This document shows positions 41,872-51,782 of a DNA stretch of 64,000 nucleotides, in pieces. Every line of letters starts with the position of its first letter. Position 1 is the first letter of the stretch. The notes under the pieces are model-generated. The model saw nothing but the letters and a program-made list of their open reading frames with translations. It was not told where the DNA came from and did no database searches. The translations under genes and the position numbers were made by a program. Origin of the DNA: JADLHS01 sp049840435 (GTDB lineage: Bacteria; Verrucomicrobiota; Verrucomicrobiia; Limisphaerales; JADLHS01); the NCBI GenBank assembly GCA_049840435.1, contig JASGKY010000036.1, forward strand, positions 62,001 through 126,000, in the 5' to 3' direction.

Positions 41872-44800
41872 TTACGGCTGGGCGGGAGTAATGGCTTTAA
41901 AGAAGCGGGCATCCAGAGCGGGGCCGTAATTGGAATTTGCACGGTCCGGTTGGTTGTGTCTGCAGTAATGTCCGTGAACTTCAGCCACTCGGTCATGTTG
42001 GTGGCATCGCAAAACAGTACGCTGTATGAGTGTCCCGCAATCGCTTCCAGCTCCAACCAGCAATTGGTCCCGGTCGGAGTGGCAAAAATCTGTAATCGCA
42101 ACGCACTGGTCGCATCCAACGGGCTGGTGCCGGCCCAATATTCTTCTCGGTTCGTCATGCCATCCTGATCTGGATCACTGTTGGCATCTGGCGTCGTCCA
42201 ATCTGTGCCGTTGTCGCGTTCCCATTCGTCCGGCAAACCGTCGCCATCACTATCCGCGGTCGGAGCGAACCGGCCCGGGGTTATGGCTGCGGCGGTCCAG
42301 TTAGTGGGCTCGCTGCTGAATTGCCGGGCTGAGAGTCGCTGCAACGACGGGCCACTGCCGTCGGCTGCGGTCGGCCAGGGCGATATTCGTCGTTTTGTAT
42401 CCGACCACTTCGACGGCCACGTAAGGGGTGACTCCGGCGTTGGGATTATCGGGGGCAGCCAACGTGAGCGATTCCCCCGCGTTATTAAGCGCGCCCAGAA
42501 TACGGACCGAGGATCTTGTGTGTGTGCCGGCACGTTGTACTTCGCGCGGAGCAATTCAGATCGAATGGCGACAACCAAGAGCATTTCGGCGGGGTAGAGT
42601 TGGAGATTTGGTGGGAAAACGTAACTCAGGCCATCGATACGCCAGGTGTTGGTGGGGAAATCGGGATGATATAACCGGTGACGATGGTATCGCCGGTGTT
42701 CAGCAATTCGATGAATTCATCCTCGGTTGGACTGCTTGGATGATAATGGATTTCGTTTATGACAATCGGGCCAATCTGCGGCCCGGCATTGGTGGTTCCG
42801 AGCGTGACGGCGCGTTGCAGAGGGAACGACTCGACGCCCGCACTATTTATCGCGCGGCCAAAACTCCGGCCGTTGAAGACTGCTCCAAAGGCGAAACCAT
42901 GGCTGTAACCGGTGAGTTCCGCGTTGGTGTTTGCGGAGGTGAATAGATAAACCTCTTCGCCCGTGGAACTGAAGGCGAACGCAGTGTTGCCTTCCGTCCC
43001 AGAAGTTAAACTGGCTGTCGTCAAAAAGTAAAAATTCGCCCGCCGGGGTTGCTGCTCCGCCGGGATGCGGTACTTCTTCGGCATTGTCGCATTGTCAGTG
43101 AGATACCAGCCGCTTACATCCACGGTCGCATCCGTAGCGTATGCTGCAATTCGATCGCATCCCGCTGCGGCAGGTCTGTGTGGGTGAGGACTTCATTGAT
43201 CACGATGGGCGGGATGCTTGGCTCGGGATGATACTACGCCTGGCGTGCCGCCGGGTTGGTGATTGCTCGCCACTTGGTGCCGTTATCCGGGGCTGGGGTG
43301 AGACCGGGGTGTTTTGCACAGTGGGAGAAGCTCTGTCAGTCGGGTGTGATTGGCGAAGGCGCTTGGTCATCGTAGGTGAAGGAGAAAACAATGCCGCCAG
43401 ACGGGAAGTTCAAAGCTCAGGTTTTCACCGCTGTTATCCAACTGGCCCGTGTAAGTGGGCGGCCACCGAAATGTCCGGATACTTGGTCTAGTAACCAGTG
43501 GCATTGCGTGCCAGCACCAAAAACCCATTGGCGGGCAGCAGTGTGTTGTTTGAGAAGGTGAATGTGATTCCAGTGCTGAAGGTGAGCCCGGAGAGGTTGA
43601 GTGTTGGTGAATTTTTAAATTCGAGGAAGTTCCAAGATCATTGCCGGCTATGGAGTTCAGCGCTGGCGGATTGTAACATCATGACCTCGGTGATGACCAA
43701 TTTCGTCAGATCTTGGGGGGGCGTGAAGGTGGCATCGGTCAGCGCGCTCCAAGCTGTACCGTTTCTTACCCGAGTGCGGATGCGGGTGGGCTGGGTGATG
43801 GTGACAGCGGCTTCATAACTTTGTGCCAATGGGGTTATGGTGGTCGCCGGTTTGGCGCGGGTAGCTACCGTCTGTGGTGAAATAAATAGCGCCAGCAGTA
43901 TTGGTGTGCGTCAGCGTGACTTCAAAGCCCGTTGAAATGTGCCGCCGAGTTGGTTTCGGTTTGGGGCACTTCAAATTGCGGAAACAGATTGTTGGCCCAG
44001 GAGTTGGATTCAGCACGATGGCAGCACGGAATAGGGGAAATAGTTGGTCATCAACCCGTCGCTCGCCGTCCGCCAGTTGTTATAATTGAACGCCGGCTCC
44101 TGCTTGGCGTCGCCCCAACGGGCAGATTCGGTGATCGACAGGCCCGATCAATCTCTACGCCGGCGCGCCTGGTAGCGATTGCTGATGGCGTTGAACGTCA
44201 GCACGCCGGTGTTGAAGAAGTGGCGTTGGATGTGGTCGCCTACAAGAACACGAAACTCTTCGTTCGCCGAAAGTTGTTGCCAGAGGTATTGCGGGTTGCT
44301 TTGGGCAAAAGAGCTGCCTTGGGCTGGATCCCCGGCTGGGAATGGTCCGGTCCGGTCATCATTGAGATTGTAGAGGGTGTTTTCGGAATCGTGTAATACG
44401 AAGCGAAAGCCGCCGTGCTGGCCACTGCGATCACGCAACCCATACCAATTGTTGATGGATATCCCGGTGGCTGAAATGGGGGCGTCAAAGTTGCCGGTGT
44501 AGAGGATCACCAACATGTAATCAATCAAGGCGGGCACATCGAGCAAGTTTTCATTAGCCGGGTTTGGCGTACCATCGGGGTTGTTGCCTTGAATTTTCTG
44601 GTACACGGCTGCGGTGGTAAAACCACTGGTAGCCGCCTGCCACAACCGCTGCCACGCCGGCTATAGGGTCCCGTCCGTGGGAATAACCTGATAACCGGAA
44701 TCCGGGTCCACCTTGATGACATCGAGTAATTGTGGGCGTTCGCCGCCGAAATAGCTCGCGCCAAAGCTTGCTTCGGGGCGTTCTTGAGTGTTGAACAAGA

Positions 44801-46234
44801 CCCCAATATTGGCCATTGAGATAGAGATGGTAAAAATTTCCATGAGTGGAAACCCCGCCCATGGCCAGATGGGTATCGCGGGAAAATGGATCGCGCGGAA
44901 TTTGCCGGACATGCCGGTAAAATACAAGGAATCGTCCTGATGCGAACGGAGGTCGAATTTCTTCGAACTCGCGGCGTCCGGTTGGGCCAAAGAGCGGGAA
45001 GTTCAAGCGGTTCGCGCCGTAATCCGCCCGGAGTATGAGGCGAAAGGAATGTTTGGGATTGTTCACGCTGCGGCTCCAACCCCCACGAATGCGCAGCCCG
45101 CCGTTAATTTGAAATTGCTTCGCTGGATCGCCGGCTGGGTCGAGTAATTCCACCGAAGTCATGCGTTCCCAGGCAATGCCGTCCATCGTGGGATTGGCAT
45201 AGATGCCCGTGCTGGAATGGAGAGGGACGTCCAGCGGCAGGACGAGAGAGATGCTGGGAATGGTTTTAGAGGCTATTGGTGAGCGCCGTCGCCCAGTTGG
45301 CATGGTTCACGATGTTAGGGTCCATCCCATAGTCCACCACGTTTCCGCCCCAAGTGGTCGGCCAGCCGCTCGGCACCGTGCCAGTAGGCGATTGCCGGAC
45401 GACTTGGGCGGCAAAAATGTACGTGTGGGTAATGATCGGGCTTGGGGCGGCATCGGTCTCAAAACCAGCGGCCAGGGTAGTCGTGTTGGTGATGACAATG
45501 GGATTGGTGTAAACGATTCCACTCGTGGCAGTGGGCTGATCGCCATTCAACGTGTAACGGATGACGGCCGTGGGCGAAGTGCTGGTCAGCGTCACGGAGA
45601 AATTCGTGGTGAAAAAGCCGCGCTCCGGCATGAATTGTGGGATGGCTGCCTGCGCAAAGAAACTCGTCGAATTTGTGGTGCCAGGGGTGAGGACGGCGAA
45701 AAATTTTTGGACGGCCAGGTTGGTTGGGGTCAATCCGTAGGAGACGTTGGCGCGTTGTGCTGGAAACGTTGGGGCATACTCTGAGGTGATCGTGAGGCCA
45801 TCCGGTTGGACCAGTGCCAGATATTCACCCTCGGCGGAAAGACTGAAACTGGTGTGCAAAGGGGCTCCCGAAATTGCCCGGTTCTTGCCACTGGCAAAGA
45901 CGACTAAATAGCCGCCAGGGGACAGGTTGGTCGAGGGGAAGACCCATTTATCGAGATTATCTGCTTCATCCGTGAGCCGCCAGCCGGCCAGATTTAACGC
46001 GGTGGTGGCGTTATTATGGATTTCGATCCAATCTGAAGAATCCCCGTCTTCATCAGTCAAACCGCCTGTGTTTACCGCGAGAAATTCAGAAATAACAACA
46101 GCCGCTCGCGCTGGCGACGTCAGGCATGTTAGCAGGCATAAAACCATCAACAAGCTGAGGCCGGTTGTGCGCAATGCCAATGCTGCTTTCAAAACTGTGT
46201 TTAAATCTTGCCCGCTGACTTTCAAGTTTGTCAC
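41872..46234 (-). pseudogene. CotH-kinase / lamin-tail surface protein, broken by many frame changes
   Basis: One gene of about 1450 residues can be traced across all three minus-strand frames. 46,234-45,270: signal peptide (LLMVLCLLTCLTSPARAAVV), lamin-tail domain (DWIEIHNNATTALNLAGW) and a chitobiase-like strand region. 45,300-44,150, in alternating frames: CotH-like core (FQINGGLRIRGGWSRSV, YFTGMSGKFRAIHF, HGNFYHLYLNGQYWGL, LFNTQERPEASFG, FVLHDSENTLYNLND). 44,120-43,640: AKQEPAFNYNNWRTASDG, ITEVMM. 43,123-42,626: second lamin-tail region (VINEIHYHPSSPTEDEF). 42,584-41,872: type-3-like repeats (DSDGDGLPDEWERDN) and the shared C-terminal module ending RFFKAITPAQP. At least ten frame changes and an in-frame TAG near 44,661 are needed. 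Either the gene is decaying or the sequence is unreliable here. CotH-type kinases phosphorylate secreted proteins. Confidence 0.78.
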
Positions 46235-46734
46235 TCCATGGTCACGCCGCCACCGCGCCTGCTATTTTGAGCCGCAGGGTAGCTAACGGGCGACCGTAAT
46301 TCCCATCCTCACGATTGAATTGTACCAGTCAGGGCTGCAATCCCAATTTGGATTTATACGGATAAATTCGCTGTGGATGGCTTGGTGATTACCTAGGCTG
46401 AATCCTTTCATGAGTAGTTGCTTGGCTTGCTGCTGCCGCATGGAATGGTCTTTCTGTTCATTAGCACCATGGTGAGCATTCCCATATTGTTTCCAGTTGT
46501 GCAATGCTCGCGAACATGCCGCGAAGATTCATGTCGCTATGTCGTGGCGGTAATCTGTCGGGTTGAGGTTTCCTCCGTTCCTGAAGCGGGGTGGCATTCT
46601 CTGGCTTGTTTCGTAAGTTTGGCTTCAATGGTTGGGGGCGGCGGCCTCGAACCAAGCAAGATTTTGAAAATTATTCCGGATGGCGGCGGCTTTTTGTTTT
46701 GCAACAGGGCGATGCTTTGTTACACCGTCCTCGC
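46235..46734. other. 500-base stretch without a supported gene
   Basis: This gap separates the divergent CotH-type gene (minus) and glgB (plus) and should hold both promoters; no convincing -35/-10 pair was found by eye. A 73-codon minus-strand frame at 46,283-46,504 (with NPNWDCSPDWYNSIVRMGI near its end) has natural-looking composition and could be the tail of a lost or broken gene, but I recognise no family. No tRNA-like structure was found. Confidence 0.5.
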
Positions 46735-47313
46735 ATGATTCTTCCTCCGGACGAACTGCGGAAACTCACGGAACTCAAACATCGTTCCCCGCACTCGGTT
46801 CTAGGCCTGCATCCGCACACAACCCCACCCGGCATTGTCGCCCGGGCGTTGTTGCCCAATGCCAGCAAGGTGATGTTGCAACCGATCGCGAAGGCTGCTG
46901 GGGTGGCGATTGAACTGCATCGCGTTCATAAGGCCGGTCTGTTCGAGGGGGCGACGGATGCCGTCACCGAGGTTTTTAAATACGAGCTCGTCATCACCGA
47001 CGACAGGGGCAACACCCGGACGGTCCGCGATCCGTATTCGTTCCTGCCGACGTTGAGCGAGGATGATCAATATCTGTTCGGCAAGGGTGATGATCGCAAG
47101 CTTTACGACAAGCTCGGCGCGCAGTTGCGCACGATGGATGGTGTGGCGGGAACGAGCTTCGCCGTCTGGGCGCCGAATGCGCAGCGCGTGAGCGTCGTGG
47201 GCGATTTCAACAATTGGGACGGGCATTATCATCAGATGCGCTCGTTAGGATCGTCCGGCGTCTGGGAAATTTTTATTCCGGGCGTGCGGCGAAGGCGCGC
47301 ATTACAAATATGA
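46735..47313 (+). CDS. glgB: 1,4-alpha-glucan branching enzyme, N-terminal part
   Basis: From the ATG at 46735 (MILPPDELRKLTELKHRSPH), a typical GlgB beginning with the N1 carbohydrate-binding domain (HSVLGLHPHTTPPG, RDPYSFLPTLSEDDQYLFGK). The CBM48 domain follows (GTSFAVWAPNAQRVSVVGDF, NNWDGHYHQMR, GVWEIFIPGV). The frame goes wrong after 47,286: one extra C at 47,287 diverts it, and GEGAHYKYEVRDHHGHIRMK continues one frame over. GlgB adds alpha-1,6 branches to glycogen. The repaired gene (46735-49048) would encode about 769 residues, a normal size. Confidence 0.87.
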   Translation: MILPPDELRKLTELKHRSPHSVLGLHPHTTPPGIVARALLPNASKVMLQPIAKAAGVAIELHRVHKAGLFEGATDAVTEVFKYELVITDDRGNTRTVRDPYSFLPTLSEDDQYLFGKGDDRKLYDKLGAQLRTMDGVAGTSFAVWAPNAQRVSVVGDFNNWDGHYHQMRSLGSSGVWEIFIPGVRRRRALQI

Positions 47314-47954
47314 GGTGCGCGATCATCACGGCCATATTCGCATGAAGACTGACCCGTGCGGCTTTTTCATGGAAGTGCCGCCCACAACGCGTCCATCGTT
47401 TGGAACAACAAAAAGTTCAAGTGGACCGATGACGCGTGGCTCGAAGAAGCGGAAAAAGACCAATCCGCTGCAAGCCCCCGTCAGCATCGTACGAATTGCA
47501 CATCGGCTCGTGGCGCAAAAAGAGCGAAGGCCGAGTCGTTTGGCTATCGTGAATTGGCGGAACCGCTGATTGAATACCTCAAGCAGATGGGCTTTACGCA
47601 TGTGGAGTTTATGCCGCTGGCGGAACACGCGTTCTATCCGTCGTGGGGTTATCAGGTCACCGGCTTCTTCGCGCCGACGAGTCGCTACGGTACGCCGGAG
47701 GATTTGCAGTATCTCGTCAACGAACTGCACAAGGCCGGCATCGGTGTCATTGTGGATTGGGTGCCTGCACATTTCCCACGCGACGATTGGGCGCTGGCAA
47801 AGTTCGACGGCACCGCCCTTTACGAACACGAAGACCCGCGCAAGGGCGCGCATCAGGATTGGGGCACGCTTATCTTCAATTACGGTCGCCACGAGGTTGT
47901 AAATTTTCTCATCGCGAACGCGCTGTTCTGGTGCGAGCGCTATCACATCGATGG
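47288..47954 (+). pseudogene. glgB: glgB middle part, split over several frames
   Basis: Pieces in order: 47,288-47,381 (YEVRDHHGHIRMKTDPCGFF); 47,383-47,457 (NASIVWNNKKFKWTDDAWLE); 47,459-47,488 (TNPLQAPVSI); 47,490-47,534 (YELHIGSWRKKSEGR); 47,536-47,955 (SFGYRELAEPLIEYLKQMGF, AEHAFYPSWGYQVTGFFAPT, YGRHEVVNFLIANALFW). Together they give the first half of the GH13 barrel in the right order with nothing missing. Two junctions lie in runs of one base (CCC at ~47,381 and AAAAA at ~47,456). This favours sequence errors over true decay. Confidence 0.8.
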
Positions 47955-49048
47955 CGCTGCGCGTGGATGCCGTCGCCTCGATGTTATATCTCGATTACTC
48001 GCGCAAGCACGGCGAATGGATTCCCAACAAATACGGCGGGCGGGAAAATCTGGAGGCGATTGATTTTCTCCGGCAGTTCAATCATCTCGTTCACACAGAA
48101 TTTCCGGGCGTGATGACCATTGCGGAGGAATCCACGGCTTGGCCGCAAGTCACGCGGCCACCCTACGTCGGCGGGCTCGGGTTCTCGATGAAGTGGAACA
48201 TGGGTTGGATGCACGACACGCTCAAGTATTTCAAAAAAGATCCGGTGCATCGCAAATACCACCAGCACGACCTCACTTTTGCGATGCTGTATCAGTATCA
48301 CGAGAATTTCATCCTGCCGCTCTCGCACGATGAGGTTGTCCACGGCAAAGGCTCGTTGCTGCGCCGGATGCCCGGCGATGATTGGCGGCGTTTTGCGAAC
48401 CTCCGCCTCCTGCTCGGTTATCAGTGGCTGTTCCCCGGTAAGAAACTCCTCTTCATGGGCGGCGAAATTGGGCAGAGCGGCGAGTGGAATGCCAATGCCG
48501 AAGTCGAATGGCATCTGCTCAACGCCGGGCCGTATCACAAAGGCGTGCAGCGACTTGTTGCGGATTTGAACCAGCTTTATCTCGCCGAGCCGGGGCTGTG
48601 GCAGGCGGATTTTGACAACACGGGCTTCGAGTGGATTGACGCCTCGGATAATCACAACAGCGTGATGTCCTTCATCCGCCGCGAGCCAGATCGTGTGAGT
48701 GAAATCGTCGTCATCCTGAATCTCACGCCCGTGCCTCGACCCAAATATCGCATCGGCTTGCCACGTCCGGGCAAATGGTTCGAGGTCTTGAACTCGGACG
48801 CCGCAATTTACGGCGGCAGCAACACCGGCAATTACGGCAGCGTGATGGCCGACGATCAAGACCTGCACAACCAGTCTTATTCCGCCGAGTTCACCTTGCC
48901 ACCCATGAGCATCATGGCGTTCAAGCCGGAGCAACCGTACGTGCCTCCCGTGCTGGAGGAAAAGGAAGAGGCTGCGCCGCCTGCCAAAGAAAAAGAAAAG
49001 CCGGCAAAGACTGCTTCAACACCGCCCGCCGCCAAGCCTGCGACTTGA
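47951..49048 (+). CDS. glgB: 1,4-alpha-glucan branching enzyme, C-terminal part
   Basis: 365 residues in one frame. It begins ALRVDAVASMLYLDYSRK, which contains the catalytic nucleophile Asp of GH13 (expected DGLRVDAVASM). It then has TIAEESTAW with the acid/base Glu, and ILPLSHDEVVHGKGSLL with the transition-state Asp. The alpha-amylase C-terminal beta domain follows (NLTPVPRPKYRIGLPRPGKW). The last 40 residues are a Pro/Glu/Lys/Ala-rich tail (EEKEEAAPPAKEKEKPAK) not usual in GlgB. The upstream join at ~47,956 needs removal of one G. The GH57 gene starts nine bases after its stop, so they share an operon. Confidence 0.9.
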   Translation: MALRVDAVASMLYLDYSRKHGEWIPNKYGGRENLEAIDFLRQFNHLVHTEFPGVMTIAEESTAWPQVTRPPYVGGLGFSMKWNMGWMHDTLKYFKKDPVHRKYHQHDLTFAMLYQYHENFILPLSHDEVVHGKGSLLRRMPGDDWRRFANLRLLLGYQWLFPGKKLLFMGGEIGQSGEWNANAEVEWHLLNAGPYHKGVQRLVADLNQLYLAEPGLWQADFDNTGFEWIDASDNHNSVMSFIRREPDRVSEIVVILNLTPVPRPKYRIGLPRPGKWFEVLNSDAAIYGGSNTGNYGSVMADDQDLHNQSYSAEFTLPPMSIMAFKPEQPYVPPVLEEKEEAAPPAKEKEKPAKTASTPPAAKPAT

Positions 49049-49057
49049 AATCAAACC

Positions 49058-50257
49058 ATGCCTGAAGTCTTCCACGCGCTCGGACTGCACCTGCACCAGC
49101 CGCTCGGCAATCTGGTGTCGCTCCACAATTCCATCGAGCCGTGGGAAGCCAAGCAAATCCTCTGGTGCTACGACCGCATCACGCGGATGCTCGACCAGTA
49201 TTGGGACGTGGCGCGCTTGCACCTGAGCTTTTCCGGCACGCTCCTCAAGCAGCTCGAAGACCCCGGCATCCGTGAAACCTTTTCCGATACGGTCAACATC
49301 GCCGACTTCATGCATCGCTTCCGGTGCGCGAACATCGAATACGTCGGCAGCGGTCTGTATCATCCGGTCTATCCGCTGACGCCCGCCGCCGATTGGGACG
49401 CGCAGACGGATTGGTGGAAAGGCCTCGGTCGCTCGCAACTGGGCCGCGATCACTTCAACGGTTTCTGGCCGCCGGAGATGGGTTTCTGCATGGAGATGAT
49501 TCCGATGCTCGCGCGGCACGGCTTCAAATACGTGCTCGTGGATTCCATCTACCTCAAACCGAAGCGCGAGATGCGCTGGGAGGAAACGCGCTATCGCCCG
49601 TATCTCGCGCGGTTTGGTGGTGCGGAAATCATTGTCGTGCCGCGCGATCGCGATCTTTCCAACGCGCAACTCTCCGGCCTCGACCCCGGCTGGTTTCAAA
49701 ACGAAATCCATGAGCGCACCAAGCACTGCGATTTTCCCGCGCTCGTGACGACGTGGACCGACGGCGAGAACGGCGGCTGGTTTCGCACCTCGCAGGTCGA
49801 GTCCGGCTTCTGGGGCTTTTTCTACAAACCGATCCTCGACCGTTACCGCGCCGGGACGCTGGGTTTCACGCCCATTCACATCAGCGAATATCTGCGCCGC
49901 TTCCCGCCGACGGAGGAAGTGGAGGTGCATCGCGGCGCGTGGAACACCGAGCATCATTGGGGCGGCGACTTCACGCAATGGACCGGTTCGCTCCTGCAAA
50001 AGAAGGGCTGGGACGAACTCAAGAATGCCAGTGATTACTACTGGCAGGTGAAAAAGAAATTTGACGCGCAAGCCGACCAGCTGGCGAACGCCGACGAAAT
50101 CCGCCCGCTCATCGTGCAAGCCTACGATCATCTGCTGACGGCGGAGACGAGCTGCAATTTTTACTGGGGCAGCCGCTGGGTGCATCGCTCGTTTGACGGC
50201 ATGGAGCAGACGTATCATTTGCTCGACACGGCGATGGGGAAAATGCAAACAACCTGA
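49058..50257 (+). CDS. glycoside hydrolase family 57 protein
   Basis: 399 residues. The N-terminal HALGLHLHQPLGNLVS matches the GH57 motif 1 (HxHQP). GFWPPEMGF places the likely catalytic nucleophile at E140, and TTWTDGENGGWF places the likely acid/base at D235. The later HHWGGDFTQW and the helical region TAETSCNFYWGSRW also fit the family. GH57 members include 4-alpha-glucanotransferases, amylases, amylopullulanases and branching enzymes; this short form cannot be assigned to one of them by eye. The position between glgB and glgA points to alpha-glucan building or trimming in the cytoplasm; no signal peptide is seen. The next gene begins 20 bases later. Confidence 0.9.
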   Translation: MPEVFHALGLHLHQPLGNLVSLHNSIEPWEAKQILWCYDRITRMLDQYWDVARLHLSFSGTLLKQLEDPGIRETFSDTVNIADFMHRFRCANIEYVGSGLYHPVYPLTPAADWDAQTDWWKGLGRSQLGRDHFNGFWPPEMGFCMEMIPMLARHGFKYVLVDSIYLKPKREMRWEETRYRPYLARFGGAEIIVVPRDRDLSNAQLSGLDPGWFQNEIHERTKHCDFPALVTTWTDGENGGWFRTSQVESGFWGFFYKPILDRYRAGTLGFTPIHISEYLRRFPPTEEVEVHRGAWNTEHHWGGDFTQWTGSLLQKKGWDELKNASDYYWQVKKKFDAQADQLANADEIRPLIVQAYDHLLTAETSCNFYWGSRWVHRSFDGMEQTYHLLDTAMGKMQTT

Positions 50258-50277
50258 AGTCACGCGCCAACCAACGC

Positions 50278-51750
50278 ATGTACATCATCCAAATCGCATC
50301 CGAATGCGCGCCGGTCGCCAAAGTCGGCGGGCTGGGCGACGTCGTCTTCGGCCTCGCCCGCGAACTGGAAATTCGCGGCAACTCCGTCGAGATCATCCTC
50401 CCGAAATACGATTGCCTGCGCTACGACCAGATTTACGGGTTGCAGGTCGCGTATCAGGATTTGTGGGTGCCGTGGTATGGCGGCGCGATCCATTGCACCG
50501 TGTTCTTCGGCTTCGTCCACGGGCGTAAGTGCTACTTCATTGATGCGCACGGGAATCACAATTTCTTCAACCGCCGCGCGTTCTACGGTCAGGTGGATGA
50601 CGACCAACGCTTCGCCTTCTTCAGTCGCGCGGCGCTGGAGTTCATGCTCAAGAGCAACAAGCATCCCGACATCATCCACTGTCACGACTGGCAAACCGCC
50701 CTCGTGCCGGTGTTGCTCTACGAGATTTATCAGCACCTCGGGATGCGGCATCCGCGCGTCTGCTTCACGTTGCACAACATGCAGCATCAAGGCGTGACGC
50801 GGGAACACATCCTCCGCGCCACTGGCTTGAATCGCCACGCCTACTTCTTCCATCAAGACCGCTTGCAGGACAATTTCAATCACAGCGCGATCAATCTGAT
50901 GAAGGGCGGCATCGTCTATTCCAACTTCATTACGACAGTTTCGCCGCAGTATCGCGGGGAGATTCTGCATTCCTCGCAAAGCTACGGCCTCGGCCACACG
51001 CTGCATGTGCATCAAGGCAAGCTCGGCGGGATTCTCAATGGGCTCGATTACGAGGTGTGGAATCCCGAGACGGACAATCACATCCCGCGCAAATACAGCA
51101 TCAACACGCTGGACGACAAATTCGCGAACAAAGCCGCGCTGCGAAATCGTTTCTGGCTGCGCGATGTCTTGCGCCCCATTGTTTGCTATGTCGGGCGGCT
51201 CGATCATCAGAAAGGTTTGCCGCTGGTGACTCACGCCATCCACTACTGTCTGCACAACGGCTGCCAGTTCGTGCTGCTCGGCACGGCGGCGGACGCGCGA
51301 ATCACGCATCAGTTCCACGAACTCAAGCGTCATTACAACGACAATCCCGATTGCCACATCGAGATCGGCTTCAATGAAGACCTGTCGCGCCTCATCTACG
51401 CCGGTTCGGAAATGATCATTGTGCCGAGCTTGTTCGAGCCGTGTGGCCTGACGCAGATGATCGGTTTGAAATACGGCACCGTGCCCGTCGTGCGCGCTAC
51501 CGGCGGCTTGGCTGACACGGTATTTGATGCCGACCATGCGCCGAAGCCGTATGGTGAGCGGAATGGTTACACGTTCAACGATTTCAACCACGCCGGCATC
51601 GAGTCCGCGCTGCACCGCGCCATCGGCATGTGGTATTCGTATCCGAACCACTTCCGCGAACTGATGCAAAACGGGATGCGCTGCGATTACTCGTGGAATC
51701 ATCCCGGCGGGCACTACCTGAACGTCTTCGAGCACATCCGCGACAAGTGA
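50278..51750 (+). CDS. glgA: glycogen synthase
   Basis: 490 residues, matching the ~480 of bacterial GlgA (GT5). The N-terminal KVGGLGDVVFGLAREL holds the ADP-glucose-binding motif. IIHCHDWQTALVPVLLY and GGILNGLDYEVWNPETDNHI are further GT5 landmarks. The C-terminal VPSLFEPCGLTQMIGLKYGT and VVRATGGLADTV complete the GT-B active site. It adds glucose from ADP-glucose to the glycogen chain. No glgC lies in this window. The glgB-GH57-glgA order with tiny gaps shows one glycogen operon. Confidence 0.95.
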   Translation: MYIIQIASECAPVAKVGGLGDVVFGLARELEIRGNSVEIILPKYDCLRYDQIYGLQVAYQDLWVPWYGGAIHCTVFFGFVHGRKCYFIDAHGNHNFFNRRAFYGQVDDDQRFAFFSRAALEFMLKSNKHPDIIHCHDWQTALVPVLLYEIYQHLGMRHPRVCFTLHNMQHQGVTREHILRATGLNRHAYFFHQDRLQDNFNHSAINLMKGGIVYSNFITTVSPQYRGEILHSSQSYGLGHTLHVHQGKLGGILNGLDYEVWNPETDNHIPRKYSINTLDDKFANKAALRNRFWLRDVLRPIVCYVGRLDHQKGLPLVTHAIHYCLHNGCQFVLLGTAADARITHQFHELKRHYNDNPDCHIEIGFNEDLSRLIYAGSEMIIVPSLFEPCGLTQMIGLKYGTVPVVRATGGLADTVFDADHAPKPYGERNGYTFNDFNHAGIESALHRAIGMWYSYPNHFRELMQNGMRCDYSWNHPGGHYLNVFEHIRDK

Positions 51751-51782
51751 GTAGCGCGCCGAGTTCCGAACTGCCCGCGGCA

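Noticed and set aside
13243..47957. Programmed +1 frameshifting as a shared recoding mechanism
   Set aside because: The break sites share no slippery sequence or stop-codon context, vary in direction, and pile up in one 6-kb zone; sequence error or decay explains them better.
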